A stretch of DNA of 64,000 nucleotides from Candidatus Poribacteria bacterium (GTDB lineage: Bacteria; Poribacteria; WGA-4E; PCPOR2b). Shown here piece by piece: positions 1-8,334 of the stretch; positions within the stretch are counted from its first letter, which is position 1; each line of letters starts with the position of its first letter. Location: NCBI GenBank assembly GCA_022826645.1, contig JAJDUM010000100.1, positions 86,356-150,355 of the forward strand, written 5' to 3'. A program made the position numbers and the translations under genes. The notes below the pieces were generated by a model that worked only from the letters and a program-made list of their open reading frames with translations, was not told the origin of the DNA and ran no database searches.

Positions 1-1060
1 CAATTGGCGACGTTTGAAGAGGCTTCAATTTTTCAAGCATCAGATCGCCCATCCGTGCACACTGCGTAACGAGATCATACTTCTCAATATAATTCTGTAC
101 GGCGAGTGCAGTGGCACACGATAGGGGATTTCCACCGTAAGTATGTCCATGTGTAAAGCTGCTTGATTTCTTATAGATAGCGTCATAGACTTTTTCATGA
201 GCGATCGTTGCAGCGATAGGCGTGTAGCCGCTGCTCAACCCTTTTCCAGTGGTCATGATATCGGGGATAACGTCCCAATGCTCGATAGCAAAATTCACCC
301 CTGTGCGCCCGAATCCGGTTACCACTTCATCAGTGATCATCAGTATATTATGTCGATCACAAATCTCCCGAATAGTGGGGTAATAGTCCGGTGGAGGGGC
401 TACCCCCGCTGCCGATGTGCCAAGAATTGGTTCAGCGATAAAAGCGGAGATATACTCACTACCTTCTTGATGAATTACGCGCTCAAGTTCGTCCGCACAG
501 CTGAGATGACAGTCGGGATATTCCTGTCCGTATGGGCATCGATAGCAGTATGGGGCTGGGATGTGCGGAAAATCGAGCAGGTAAGGAACATAATCGTCCC
601 GCCATGGTGTCCTTCCAGACATTGACAGCGCGCCGATCGTATTGCCGTGCCAGCTTTGCCACCGCGAAATCACCTTGTATTTTTTTGAGTTGCCGGTTTC
701 AATATGATATTTTCGCGCCATCTTCATGGCGGATTCCGTCGCCTCAGAACCGCCGGAGACGAAAAATACTTTTGAAAGTCCCTCCGGCGCCATATCTCCG
801 ATTTTTTGTGCGAGGTCGATTTGCGCTTGCGTGAGGAAACGGCTATATGTGAAACAGACTTGACTTGCCTGTTCGCCCATAGCATCGGCAATCTCTTTGA
901 CGCCGTGACCGATGCTTACCACATGCACCCCTGCACACGCATCGAGGTAACGTTTGCCGTCTGTATCAAATAGATAGACCCCCTCACCGTGAGAAATCTG
1001 TTGCCACTGCTGTTTAAGTGTTCTATGAAAAATATGATCATCGTTCTGAACTTCAGTCAT
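1..1060 (-). CDS. Class III (PLP-dependent) aminotransferase, 3' end cut by window edge
   Basis: An open frame of 353 codons runs from an ATG at 1060 off the left edge without a stop, so the C-terminus is missing. It is a fold-type I, class III aminotransferase that would move an amino group between an amino acid or amine and a keto acid using pyridoxal phosphate. Visible motifs are the phosphate-binding SGGSEATE near residue 102, WHGNT, the cofactor-nitrogen Asp in ITDEVVTGFGRTG, and the Schiff-base Lys in TTGKGLSSGY. A CysX2Cys-like stretch (CYRCPYG) sits mid-protein. A strong AAGGAG lies 8 bases before the ATG. The substrate cannot be read from sequence; omega-amino acid, diaminobutyrate or DAPA-type donors are all possible. 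Family is certain, specificity is not. Confidence 0.9.
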   Translation of the reverse strand, partial: MTEVQNDDHIFHRTLKQQWQQISHGEGVYLFDTDGKRYLDACAGVHVVSIGHGVKEIADAMGEQASQVCFTYSRFLTQAQIDLAQKIGDMAPEGLSKVFFVSGGSEATESAMKMARKYHIETGNSKKYKVISRWQSWHGNTIGALSMSGRTPWRDDYVPYLLDFPHIPAPYCYRCPYGQEYPDCHLSCADELERVIHQEGSEYISAFIAEPILGTSAAGVAPPPDYYPTIREICDRHNILMITDEVVTGFGRTGVNFAIEHWDVIPDIMTTGKGLSSGYTPIAATIAHEKVYDAIYKKSSSFTHGHTYGGNPLSCATALAVQNYIEKYDLVTQCARMGDLMLEKLKPLQTSPI

Positions 1061-1116
1061 TCAGTAATCTCCTTAGAATAAGTTTATGCGCCCATTCCAA
1101 ATGGTAAAATCAATGT

Positions 1117-1956
1117 TCAGTTCTTCTGACGTTTCGGTGGAGTTGCAGAGACACCTTCCATACCGCCGCTAACCCTAAGTACCTCGCCCGTAATCCAAGA
1201 TGCTTGCGGGCTACATAGAAAAGCAACACCGCGGGCAATATCAGTGGGTTCGCCCCATCGTCCCAACGGAATGGCACTCCGGATACGCTCGATCATCTCG
1301 TCTTCAGTAATATTAAGTGTTTCGCAACGTTGCGCCATATTTCTCCTGTTAAATTCGGTATAGACCGGACCGGGACTCACGGCATTTACTCGGATTCCAT
1401 AGGCTGCCAATTCGATAGCCAATGTTTTGGTCAGGCTGATTATACCTGCCTTTGCTACGTTGTACGCTGCAACCAGTGCCGCTGGATTTTGACCATTGAT
1501 CGAGGCAACATTAACGATGCAGCCCTGTTCCTGATCCTCCATAATCCCACCGGCAGCACGGCAACAGTAAAATGCCCCAGTCAAGGTGACGTTTAACACG
1601 CGGTCCCACTCCGCATCACTTAGCTCGACGATGGGGGTGACCTTTTGACCCGTGCCAGCGTTGTTGACTAGGATATCCAACCGTCCGTGTTCACTGACTA
1701 CCCTGTTAAAAAATGCTGTGATCTCAGTGCTATTGGTGATGTCCAAGTGAGCTGCGTGTACCTTCAAACCATCAGTTCGTAGCCTGTCAGCTTCCGCCTC
1801 AGCCTTCTCCAGTTGCAGGTCAGCGATGATTGTCGTAGCACCGTCACGGGCAAGTTGCTCGACGATGCCGAGACCTAACCCCTGTGCCGCTCCAGTTACC
1901 ACTGCGATTGAGCCGTTAAGATTTTGTAAGGCAATTCCATCATTGTTCATGCACAT
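1117..1956 (-). CDS. SDR family NAD(P)-dependent oxidoreductase
   Basis: This classical short-chain dehydrogenase of about 279 residues probably oxidises or reduces a hydroxyl/keto group on a sugar, acyl or polyol substrate. The Rossmann motif TGAAQGLG is at residues 21-28, NNAG near 98, the catalytic Ser near 152 (NVASINGQ) and the YNVAK catalytic Tyr/Lys near 165/169. PGPVYTEF follows, as is usual for FabG-like members. The frame is open further upstream to 2139, but that extension has no family resemblance. The ATG at 1956 has GGAAG about 9 bases upstream, and a second ATG at 1950 is also possible. It lies just upstream of the aminotransferase on the same strand (56 bases apart), so the two may be co-transcribed. 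The exact substrate is unknown. Confidence 0.88.
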   Translation of the reverse strand: MCMNNDGIALQNLNGSIAVVTGAAQGLGLGIVEQLARDGATTIIADLQLEKAEAEADRLRTDGLKVHAAHLDITNSTEITAFFNRVVSEHGRLDILVNNAGTGQKVTPIVELSDAEWDRVLNVTLTGAFYCCRAAGGIMEDQEQGCIVNVASINGQNPAALVAAYNVAKAGIISLTKTLAIELAAYGIRVNAVSPGPVYTEFNRRNMAQRCETLNITEDEMIERIRSAIPLGRWGEPTDIARGVAFLCSPQASWITGEVLRVSGGMEGVSATPPKRQKN

Positions 1957-2162
1957 ACCCCATTTCTTCCGACATAGCGAAACCATCTCAGGCTCCGGGA
2001 TTGACAATCCCACGGCGCGGGTTGTGGTAGCTTTAATGTAAACGTTGAGGGCAACATCCAGCCTCCCAGTGAGACAAACTATAATTGTTTGGCAAATCAC
2101 TCGTCCTTTAGTGGAGACGACGATCGCTTTTGCTGTCAAAGTTCATTTTTGCTGCTCTTCCG

Positions 2163-4121
2163 TTAAGCAAATTCATTACCATATTTGTACATGTACCACG
2201 ATGCAATACTTTGAAATGGCTTCCATTGATTAGCAATCTTCTGCATTCCTTCAATATCATCAATGGCAATGTCATACACCTGACTGATGGTCTTTCTAAG
2301 AGCTAGATCCTGTATGGGAAATACATCTGGTCTCGCTAGGCCAAATATCAAAAACATATTTACAGTCCAATCGCCTATCCCTTTGACGGTTTTAAGCACG
2401 GAACGAATTTGATCTTCAGTCATAGAAGATACTCTATCAAGAACTATGTCTCCTTGTATAATTCTTTCAGACAGATCAGCAATGTATGAGTATTTACGTT
2501 GCGAAACTCCTATTGCTAAAATCTTGTCCGGTGATTTCTTGACGAAACGACGGGGAGTAATAGGCGATGGATCAAACAAAGCCCGGAATCTATGAAATAT
2601 GGTGTCTGCTGCCTGTCGGGATATTTGCTGGCTAATTATCGATCCTGCTAAAAATTCAAAATGAAGCGTTTGGGGGTAAAGACTACACGGTCCAACCTGG
2701 TTTATAATTTCCCCCAAACGTTTGTCTCGCTCATGAAGATAATAACAAATGCTACCGAAATCAGAAGATTCATTAATCTGTTGAGTTGGCATCTGAGCAT
2801 TCTTAAGTAAGCCCGATTTCTGAAGCCAATCATTAACTATCTTCTGAACTTCAGTTTGATTGTTTTCTATCGCCGAAATGGAAAAATTGACAGTCGAGTT
2901 ATGAGGTGAATTACTTGTGCTTGAGGCTTTATGAGTATCCATGAACAGAGAGTCAAAAAGCGTTGGCTGATTGTCTAAATCCTCCTTTTTTTCCTTTTTC
3001 ACATAATCACCCATGGGCTTGAGCCCATGAGAGAAACGATCTAGGATTGTTGTAATCGCTTCAATGCTGTTATCAATCCCTATCCAGTTCCGTTGTAGTT
3101 CATCAGCTACAGCTAGGGTTGTTCCAGATCCCGCAAAACAATCTAAAACCAAATCCCCAGGATGGGACGAGGCTTGGATTATTCTTCGTAGTAAATCCGG
3201 ATTTTTCTCTGTAGGGTAGCCGGTTATTTTGATGTTCTGGTTATGTGCATCTTTGAAGTCTAGCCAAATATCCTGCACACCGGCTCCGGGGTGTTGGTCA
3301 AGATAAACCTTGCGACGAGGATTCCCGTTCTTAGACCAGAAAATTTCACCACGCACATTCATTTTATCGAGTGTTGCTGGCGGATACTGCCAGTGTTTGC
3401 CCGGCGGTGGCATCATTCCTCGCCACGGTTTTCCTGTTTCTCCATTCCTAGTCCCCGGTGCATGAATAGGAACTTTCATAAAACGGCGACCGGTTTCAGG
3501 TTCAACATAATGATATTCTTTTGCACTATCTTCGGATAAAGGTTCAACTGGGCGATTCCAAATATACTTGTCAGACTTTGTATAAAACAAGATCAAGTCA
3601 GCAATATTACCGTATGCCTTGCGTGTGTAATTTTTTGGATTACACTTCTTTCGAACAATTAAATTGCGATAATTTGAAGAACCAAATACTTCATCCATTA
3701 TCAATTTCATTTCAAACATCATCTTATCATCAAGATGAAGGTAAATTGATCCTTGTGGTGATAATAGCTCGTGCAGAAGTATTAGCCTCTCCCGAAGGAA
3801 TTCGATGAAATCACTGCCTGTTAATGAATCGGAATACGCTTTTTTTTGTTTCCTAGAAACGAAAGTGCTCTGTGTTGCGAAAGGCGGATCTATGTAAATG
3901 AGTGAAACTCTACCTTTCAATTGTTTTTCTTTCAATAGATATTGAAGTAGGAGTAGGTTGTCACCGAAATAGAGATCATTTCTAGATGAAGCAGTATGCA
4001 GCGTGCAGACTGCGGGAGATGGTGTTTCCAAAATTGAGGATATGGGTTTCTTTTTCTCGTATTCGAGACGCACGGAAGCGGTCTTTGCGCTGTTTGACCT
4101 TTTTGGGATACCTATAGCCAT
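2163..4121 (-). CDS. Fusion protein: site-specific DNA methyltransferase plus AlkA-like DNA glycosylase
   Basis: One uninterrupted 652-codon frame joins two enzymes. Residues about 48-370 are a beta-class DNA amino-methyltransferase: the catalytic motif IV DPPF is at 78-81 and the AdoMet motif FAGSGTT at 329-335, with the YPTEKNPDLL segment just before it as in type II/III enzymes. Residues about 375-450 look like a linker rich in polar residues. Residues about 455-652 are an HhH-GPD base-excision glycosylase of the 3-methyladenine glycosylase II (AlkA) type: FLAGSIISQQIS, the helix-hairpin-helix VKGIGDWTV at 579-587, and the catalytic Asp in PIQDLALRK at about 605. The start has AAGGAGG that overlaps the stop of the upstream endonuclease-like gene, which suggests translational coupling. 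DPPF fits an N6-adenine enzyme but does not prove it. The locus looks more AT-rich than its neighbours by eye, which would fit transfer. Confidence 0.9.
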   Translation of the reverse strand: MAIGIPKRSNSAKTASVRLEYEKKKPISSILETPSPAVCTLHTASSRNDLYFGDNLLLLQYLLKEKQLKGRVSLIYIDPPFATQSTFVSRKQKKAYSDSLTGSDFIEFLRERLILLHELLSPQGSIYLHLDDKMMFEMKLIMDEVFGSSNYRNLIVRKKCNPKNYTRKAYGNIADLILFYTKSDKYIWNRPVEPLSEDSAKEYHYVEPETGRRFMKVPIHAPGTRNGETGKPWRGMMPPPGKHWQYPPATLDKMNVRGEIFWSKNGNPRRKVYLDQHPGAGVQDIWLDFKDAHNQNIKITGYPTEKNPDLLRRIIQASSHPGDLVLDCFAGSGTTLAVADELQRNWIGIDNSIEAITTILDRFSHGLKPMGDYVKKEKKEDLDNQPTLFDSLFMDTHKASSTSNSPHNSTVNFSISAIENNQTEVQKIVNDWLQKSGLLKNAQMPTQQINESSDFGSICYYLHERDKRLGEIINQVGPCSLYPQTLHFEFLAGSIISQQISRQAADTIFHRFRALFDPSPITPRRFVKKSPDKILAIGVSQRKYSYIADLSERIIQGDIVLDRVSSMTEDQIRSVLKTVKGIGDWTVNMFLIFGLARPDVFPIQDLALRKTISQVYDIAIDDIEGMQKIANQWKPFQSIASWYMYKYGNEFA

Positions 4122-4130
4122 AATTCCTCC

Positions 4131-5000
4131 TTACGATAATAACCAGTCAAGCGTGATTCTTTCCGTGACCATTCGTAAGGTGACAACCTTTACAAGGCCA
4201 GGCCATGAATCTTCTATGTATGTATAGTCTTGCCACATTGACCCGAGTAAAAGACCGGGACCATCATTTAAAAAAATAACTTTAATCGGTAGACCTTGCT
4301 GGTGTGCATAGCCTAGCACCTCATTGGCACAATCTCGGTATTGCCCGGTTCGATCGTCCTCTTGAGCTCCCCCACGGTCGGAATCATATCGAGCCAAACC
4401 AACTGCTACGGGCGTTTCATTGTGGTATAGAACAAAGTCTACTGGACGATCCGGCTTAGGATAGCCTTCAAATATCTCGCCCAAAATTACATCTTTACCG
4501 GCTCGTTCAGGCCCAATAATATACAAATCTTTGTAATTCTCACGGATAATTGTGAACAATCTTTCAGTAAGATCGTAGCCTTTCTTCCCGCGATCCTTGT
4601 ATTCCCACAGGATAGCACAAAGTGCTTCATCTGGCATTGGTCGAGAATCAAAACATGATTGAACTTCAGTTATTGCGCGAAAACGTTGACCAAACTGCTC
4701 ACAAATATATTGTGCGGCAGTCTTTTTTTTCAGCATTTCCACAGGAGTATCAGGACTTACGTACTTTCGGAAGACGCGGCAAAGTTGAATTCTCATCCAT
4801 TGAGGCTTCGTTTCAGAAATAGCAAGAAATAAGTCGCTTGATGAGTGAGACTCTTTAAGCAATTGACCGAAGGTCACGAGAACGGGTTTATAGAGTTCAC
4901 AGGCAAGTGGCAAGATGTCTGGATAATACTCGCCTGCAGACAAGGTAATCCATAGATGTCCATCTTCTCTGTATTCAGAAAAAGTCTTCTCCTTTGCCAC
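4131..5000 (-). CDS. Putative type II restriction endonuclease (partner of the fusion methyltransferase)
   Basis: The 289-residue protein is not confidently assignable to a named family from sequence alone. Its place directly upstream of the methyltransferase-glycosylase (9 bases apart, same strand, coupled ribosome site) suggests that it is the cleaving partner of a restriction-modification system. A region near residues 185-215 reads PVDFVLYHN, then VGLARYDSDRGG, followed by QEDDRTGQYRD. This resembles a PD-(D/E)XK core (Asp, then a strand), but the usual ExK is not obvious. The start is GTG at 5000 with GGAGGT 7 bases upstream. No signal peptide or membrane segment is seen. It could instead be another nucleic-acid-processing protein. 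Confidence 0.55.
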   Translation of the reverse strand: MAKEKTFSEYREDGHLWITLSAGEYYPDILPLACELYKPVLVTFGQLLKESHSSSDLFLAISETKPQWMRIQLCRVFRKYVSPDTPVEMLKKKTAAQYICEQFGQRFRAITEVQSCFDSRPMPDEALCAILWEYKDRGKKGYDLTERLFTIIRENYKDLYIIGPERAGKDVILGEIFEGYPKPDRPVDFVLYHNETPVAVGLARYDSDRGGAQEDDRTGQYRDCANEVLGYAHQQGLPIKVIFLNDGPGLLLGSMWQDYTYIEDSWPGLVKVVTLRMVTERITLDWLLS

Positions 5001-5156
5001 TGATCAGACCTCCAGTATTTTCTATGCCTAACTTACATTAAGCGAAACTACCATCTATTTTCAACTTTGGGTAAAACGCTTATCTTAGCACCATTCACTC
5101 AAGGCGTTCACTTTGTTCACACCTTGTACCTCCTGCATCTCTTCTCTAATTTTCCA

Positions 5157-5185
5157 TTGTCAGATTGTGTGCCTTTTGTTACAAT
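5157..5185 (+). promoter_or_regulatory. Sigma-70-like promoter for the GYD-domain gene
   Basis: TTGTCA at 5157-5162 and TACAAT at 5180-5185 are separated by 17 bases, about 50 bases before the start codon at 5237. The two hexamers and the spacing match the consensus well. Confidence 0.65.
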
Positions 5186-5236
5186 GAGCCGTGCTTTGAG
5201 AGGACACCATAAATACCCATCAAGGGGAGGAATTCA

Positions 5237-5530
5237 ATGCCTACTTATATTGCATTAGGTCGTTACACACAACAAGGTATACAGAACATTAAAGAAGGAC
5301 CTGCACGTACTAAAGCCGCCCAAAAAAACGCTCTCGCTCTTGGTGCAGAATTTAAAGCGTTTTATCTGGTGATGGGGCAGTACGACTTCGTTACTATCAT
5401 TGAAGCTCCAGATGATAAGACCGCAGCCAAGTTCGCGCTTTCTACTGCGTCAGAAGGTAACGTTCGTGTTGAAACCCTTCGCGCATTCACGGAGGAAGAG
5501 TACGGGGACATTGTTGCTGCTCTGCCATAA
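5237..5530 (+). CDS. GYD domain-containing protein
   Basis: This 97-residue protein matches the small GYD family: an N-terminal strand YIALGRYT, a central GQYDFVTIIEAPDD (the family's eponymous Gly-Tyr-Asp region, here GQYD), and a C-terminal helix after VETLRAFT. Family members have a ferredoxin-like dimeric alpha/beta fold and no established enzymatic role. The start has AGGGGAGG a few bases upstream and its own promoter at 5157-5185. It is a single-gene unit, with the divergently placed restriction-like gene on the left and a converging HAD gene on the right. It is complete and of normal length. Confidence 0.85.
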   Translation: MPTYIALGRYTQQGIQNIKEGPARTKAAQKNALALGAEFKAFYLVMGQYDFVTIIEAPDDKTAAKFALSTASEGNVRVETLRAFTEEEYGDIVAALP

Positions 5531-5683
5531 ATTGCTCTTGGTGCACAGTCCATATCATACAAAAAACGAAATCATACTGCAACACCCAACGACCAAAACA
5601 CTAAGGACTTGCAGACCGGTTTTGGATCTGCAGCGAATGGGAACAACGTTTAACGCCCTAAAAACAGTTGTAGAATTTCTGCA

Positions 5684-6334
5684 CTAGCCGGTCAATGTTC
5701 CAATGTCCTCAACAGCATGAACCAAGTAGGTAGGGTTCGCACGTTGTAATTCCAAAGGTGTGCCATATCCATAGGTCACCGCAATCGAGTCAATCGCATT
5801 ACCTTCAGCCCCAATGACATCATGTTCCCGATCGCCTACCATCACGGCGTTGCTTTCTTTCGGTTTTTCCAGCGTCGATAATGCGTGTGCGATAATCTCA
5901 GTCTTTGAAGTCCTTGTCCCGTCAAGATGGCTTCCGACAACGGCAGTGAAGTATTGATGGAGGTTGAAGGCATTTAAAATCTGATTAGCATAAACGGTTG
6001 GCTTCGACGTTGCAACAATTAGCTCCTTCCGCTTGCTCTTCAGATCTGCCAAGAGATCGGGGATTCCGGGGTATACCTCATTTTCATATATTCCGGACGT
6101 AGAAAAATATTCGCGATAAAAATCAACAGCCCGTTGCGCTTGACTAGAGTCAAAGTCGTAATGTTTCTGAAATGACTCAGACAATGGCGGACCAATAAAA
6201 GGTTCAAGGTTATCAAGATTGTCTTCTCGGATCTTAAATTTGGATAAAGCATATTGAACGGACTTGGTAATGCCAAGTTTTGAATCGGTAAGGGTTCCAT
6301 CTAGATCAAATAAAACCACGGCGTAACCAGTCAT
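5684..6334 (-). CDS. HAD family hydrolase, phosphoglycolate phosphatase-like
   Basis: This haloacid-dehalogenase-superfamily phosphatase of 216 residues has all four motifs: motif I FDLDGTLTDS near residues 9-18 (nucleophile Asp and acid Asp), motif II Thr/Ser in VATSKP, a conserved Lys, and motif IV MVGDREHDVIGA. The cap with FIGPPLSESF is typical of phosphoglycolate phosphatase/5'-nucleotidase members. It probably removes phosphate from 2-phosphoglycolate or a nucleotide in the cytoplasm. AAAGGA precedes the ATG. It lies 52 bases downstream of the hydroxyacyl-CoA dehydrogenase gene and is likely in the same transcript. The exact substrate is uncertain. Confidence 0.85.
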   Translation of the reverse strand: MTGYAVVLFDLDGTLTDSKLGITKSVQYALSKFKIREDNLDNLEPFIGPPLSESFQKHYDFDSSQAQRAVDFYREYFSTSGIYENEVYPGIPDLLADLKSKRKELIVATSKPTVYANQILNAFNLHQYFTAVVGSHLDGTRTSKTEIIAHALSTLEKPKESNAVMVGDREHDVIGAEGNAIDSIAVTYGYGTPLELQRANPTYLVHAVEDIGTLTG

Positions 6335-6386
6335 GCTTATTGCGTCCTTTTTTTAGAGCCTTCATTTTAGAATATCCTCTAACGTC

Positions 6387-7322
6387 CTATTTTTCATCTG
6401 TCCGGTATAACTCTTTCAGGCGACGTATGTACTCTCGATCCCTTTTCTCGACCGCCTCATCGAACCTGTTCGGATCAACAAACCACGGTTTTCCTTCCGC
6501 CATACGTTCGCTGATTTTCTCAGCAACCTCGTCAGGTGGTTCGGATCCTTTCCGTCTCCGCGTTCGTATATCTGCGGACCATTTCCAGATACCTGCTAAA
6601 TCGTAGTGGAGAAATGGACCTTCGTGGGGCATCCGAAAACCAAAAGTAGACTGGATGCCGAGCTCAATGTCTTCAGCGGTTGCCACCCCCTCTGCCCACA
6701 ATCGCGCTGCCTCGCGTCCCATCGCACCCTGTATCCGGTTCAGCAGATAGCCCGGTAACTCTTTGCGTACCCGGATTGGGATCTTCTTGACCTTTTTCAT
6801 CAAGTCATAGATGATATTGTATGTTTCGTCGGTTGTGCCGGGACCCTTAGCGACCTCAACACCCGGTACGATGTGCGGCGGTGCGAAATAGTGTGTTAAT
6901 CCAATTTTGTCTTGCCGTGTGACATCTGCACCAATGTCGCTCATAACAAATCCGGAGGTATTGCTAACGATGATGGTATGCGGTGGGCACAGTTGATCCA
7001 GTGTCTTGAAGAGAACCTGCTTGTCCTTTAACCGTTCGACAATGACTTCGGTGATGAAATCGCTTTGTGTTGCCACTTCCTCCAGATCGGTAGTAGTTGT
7101 GACTCGACTGAAGGTACCATCGGCTTCCGCTTGGGTGATCAGTTCCTCCTCGACAAAGAGGTCCATGGAGGCTTGGATATTTTTCATAGATTGCTGAAGA
7201 AGTGCATCACTGAGATCCCTGATTATGGTGGGGTACCCGCCTAACGCAAAATTTATCGCGATACCGAACCCCATGGTTCCGCCCCCAACAACTCCCACCT
7301 TTTTAATGTCTGCTAACTCCAT
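6387..7322 (-). CDS. 3-hydroxyacyl-CoA dehydrogenase family protein
   Basis: The 311-residue protein has the N-terminal NAD-binding motif GVVGGGTMGFGIA (GxGxxG) and then the family's SNTSGFVMSDI and HYFAPPHIVPGVEV segments, which carry the catalytic Ser and His. The C-terminal helical domain has ELPGYLLNRIQGAMGREAARL. Such enzymes oxidise the L-3-hydroxy group of acyl-CoAs, or of related acids such as hydroxybutyryl-CoA or L-gulonate. The ATG at 7322 has GGGAGG a few bases before it. It is followed by the HAD gene on the same strand. Length is normal for single-domain members (about 290-320 residues). Substrate is not determined. Confidence 0.88.
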   Translation of the reverse strand: MELADIKKVGVVGGGTMGFGIAINFALGGYPTIIRDLSDALLQQSMKNIQASMDLFVEEELITQAEADGTFSRVTTTTDLEEVATQSDFITEVIVERLKDKQVLFKTLDQLCPPHTIIVSNTSGFVMSDIGADVTRQDKIGLTHYFAPPHIVPGVEVAKGPGTTDETYNIIYDLMKKVKKIPIRVRKELPGYLLNRIQGAMGREAARLWAEGVATAEDIELGIQSTFGFRMPHEGPFLHYDLAGIWKWSADIRTRRRKGSEPPDEVAEKISERMAEGKPWFVDPNRFDEAVEKRDREYIRRLKELYRTDEK

Positions 7323-7384
7323 ATTCGCCTCCCGTATTGACTACACTCATTGTGGCCAGCATTTTAACCCGGTGGATCGGAAGC

Positions 7385-7424
7385 CGAGGTTTTAATCGAG
7401 AGCACGCTTCCCGCTAAAACCTCG
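7385..7424. repeat. Perfect 10-bp inverted repeat between two minus-strand genes
   Basis: CGAGGTTTTA at 7385-7394 is the exact reverse complement of TAAAACCTCG at 7415-7424, with a 20-base loop. It lies between the aldolase stop (7446) and the dehydrogenase start (7322), both on the minus strand. It could be an attenuator or a REP-like element. No clear T-tract follows. Confidence 0.6.
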
Positions 7425-7445
7425 ATCTCCAGATAGCATCCATTA

Positions 7446-8243
7446 TTAGAGGGGGGCTACAATTTTTCGAAGCCCTTCGCCGAGTTGGTTTAAGGTGCTT
7501 TGGTATATGAATCGGTCCCAGCCCATACAGAAGTGACGGACGCCCAGATCAATATACCGTTTTGCTTCTTCAGGCTGCCCAATTTCGATCCGTGGAGCAA
7601 CGTCGTATTCTATTGACTTCTTGATGACAAGTTCTTCGAACGGCTGTATCTCCGGGGTGTTCATGAGGTTCGGTTCACCTCTGGAGAAGCCAAAATCTGC
7701 GGGACCCCATTGGGTCATATCAACCCCTTTTTCTTTTGCAATAGTCAGAATCTCGTCAATGTTGTCAACCGCTATGTTCTTCTCGATCATGATCAAAAAC
7801 ACAATCGAATTCAGATCTTCGATGTAGCCATCCGCGCTATAACCTGACAGTGCCGAACGACGAATCTTTACCCCCATGTGTCCATCGACACCCGGGAGGT
7901 CCGGTCTGATCGCACGGTGACATCGTTCAATATCCTCTACGGTACGCACATCCGTAAAGAGAACCGCCTTAAAGCCCGCACCGAGGGCAGCTTGCGCCCA
8001 AAAACTCTCGCTTTTCTGGTCGAGTTTTGTCATTAGTGGTAAGTTCCCACATTGACCTGAACGCGCCATGTGATAGAGCAGCTGCATGTCAAAGGTGCTA
8101 TACTCGGCACAGAACTCGCCGTAGTCAAATAGACCGGTATCCCCAATGATCTCGGGAAGGTCTGGATCGCTGGAGAGGTAGTGTGTCCCAATGGTTGGTT
8201 TCCCTTGATTAAGTTTTTCTCGAAACGTATTATCCATTACCAT
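7446..8243 (-). CDS. HpcH/HpaI aldolase/citrate lyase family protein
   Basis: A TIM-barrel class II aldolase-like protein of about 265 residues. Typical members cleave 2-keto-3-deoxy or 4-hydroxy-2-oxo acids to pyruvate plus an aldehyde with a divalent metal. The N-terminus (FREKLNQGKPTIGTHYLSSD) fits the family. LIMIEKN carries the metal-binding Glu region, and WGPADFGFSRG carries the metal-binding Asp region. The long frame runs upstream to 8405, but GAGGAG lies 11 bases before the ATG at 8243 and family similarity begins there. With this start the gene no longer overlaps the upstream GNAT gene. A second, shorter family member lies at 9242-9949. Confidence 0.85.
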   Translation of the reverse strand: MVMDNTFREKLNQGKPTIGTHYLSSDPDLPEIIGDTGLFDYGEFCAEYSTFDMQLLYHMARSGQCGNLPLMTKLDQKSESFWAQAALGAGFKAVLFTDVRTVEDIERCHRAIRPDLPGVDGHMGVKIRRSALSGYSADGYIEDLNSIVFLIMIEKNIAVDNIDEILTIAKEKGVDMTQWGPADFGFSRGEPNLMNTPEIQPFEELVIKKSIEYDVAPRIEIGQPEEAKRYIDLGVRHFCMGWDRFIYQSTLNQLGEGLRKIVAPL

Positions 8244-8334
8244 GTAGCCAATTTCTCCTCTTGTGATGTTGCCATATCTTAGACAAAATCCCCAATCATT
8301 GAAAGTGGGGTTAAAAGCCTGCCCGTAGCAACTA

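Noticed and set aside
197..834. Two plus-strand frames at the left edge
   Set aside because: They lie on the opposite strand of the class III aminotransferase, which has full family motifs; they show no family resemblance or ribosome site.
2163..5000. Mobile element or phage origin of the restriction-like operon
   Set aside because: No integrase, transposase, terminal repeats or target duplication is visible at its borders; transfer remains possible but is not shown.
5067..5258. A 63-codon plus-strand gene before the GYD gene
   Set aside because: It spans the GYD promoter and lacks a ribosome site and family resemblance.
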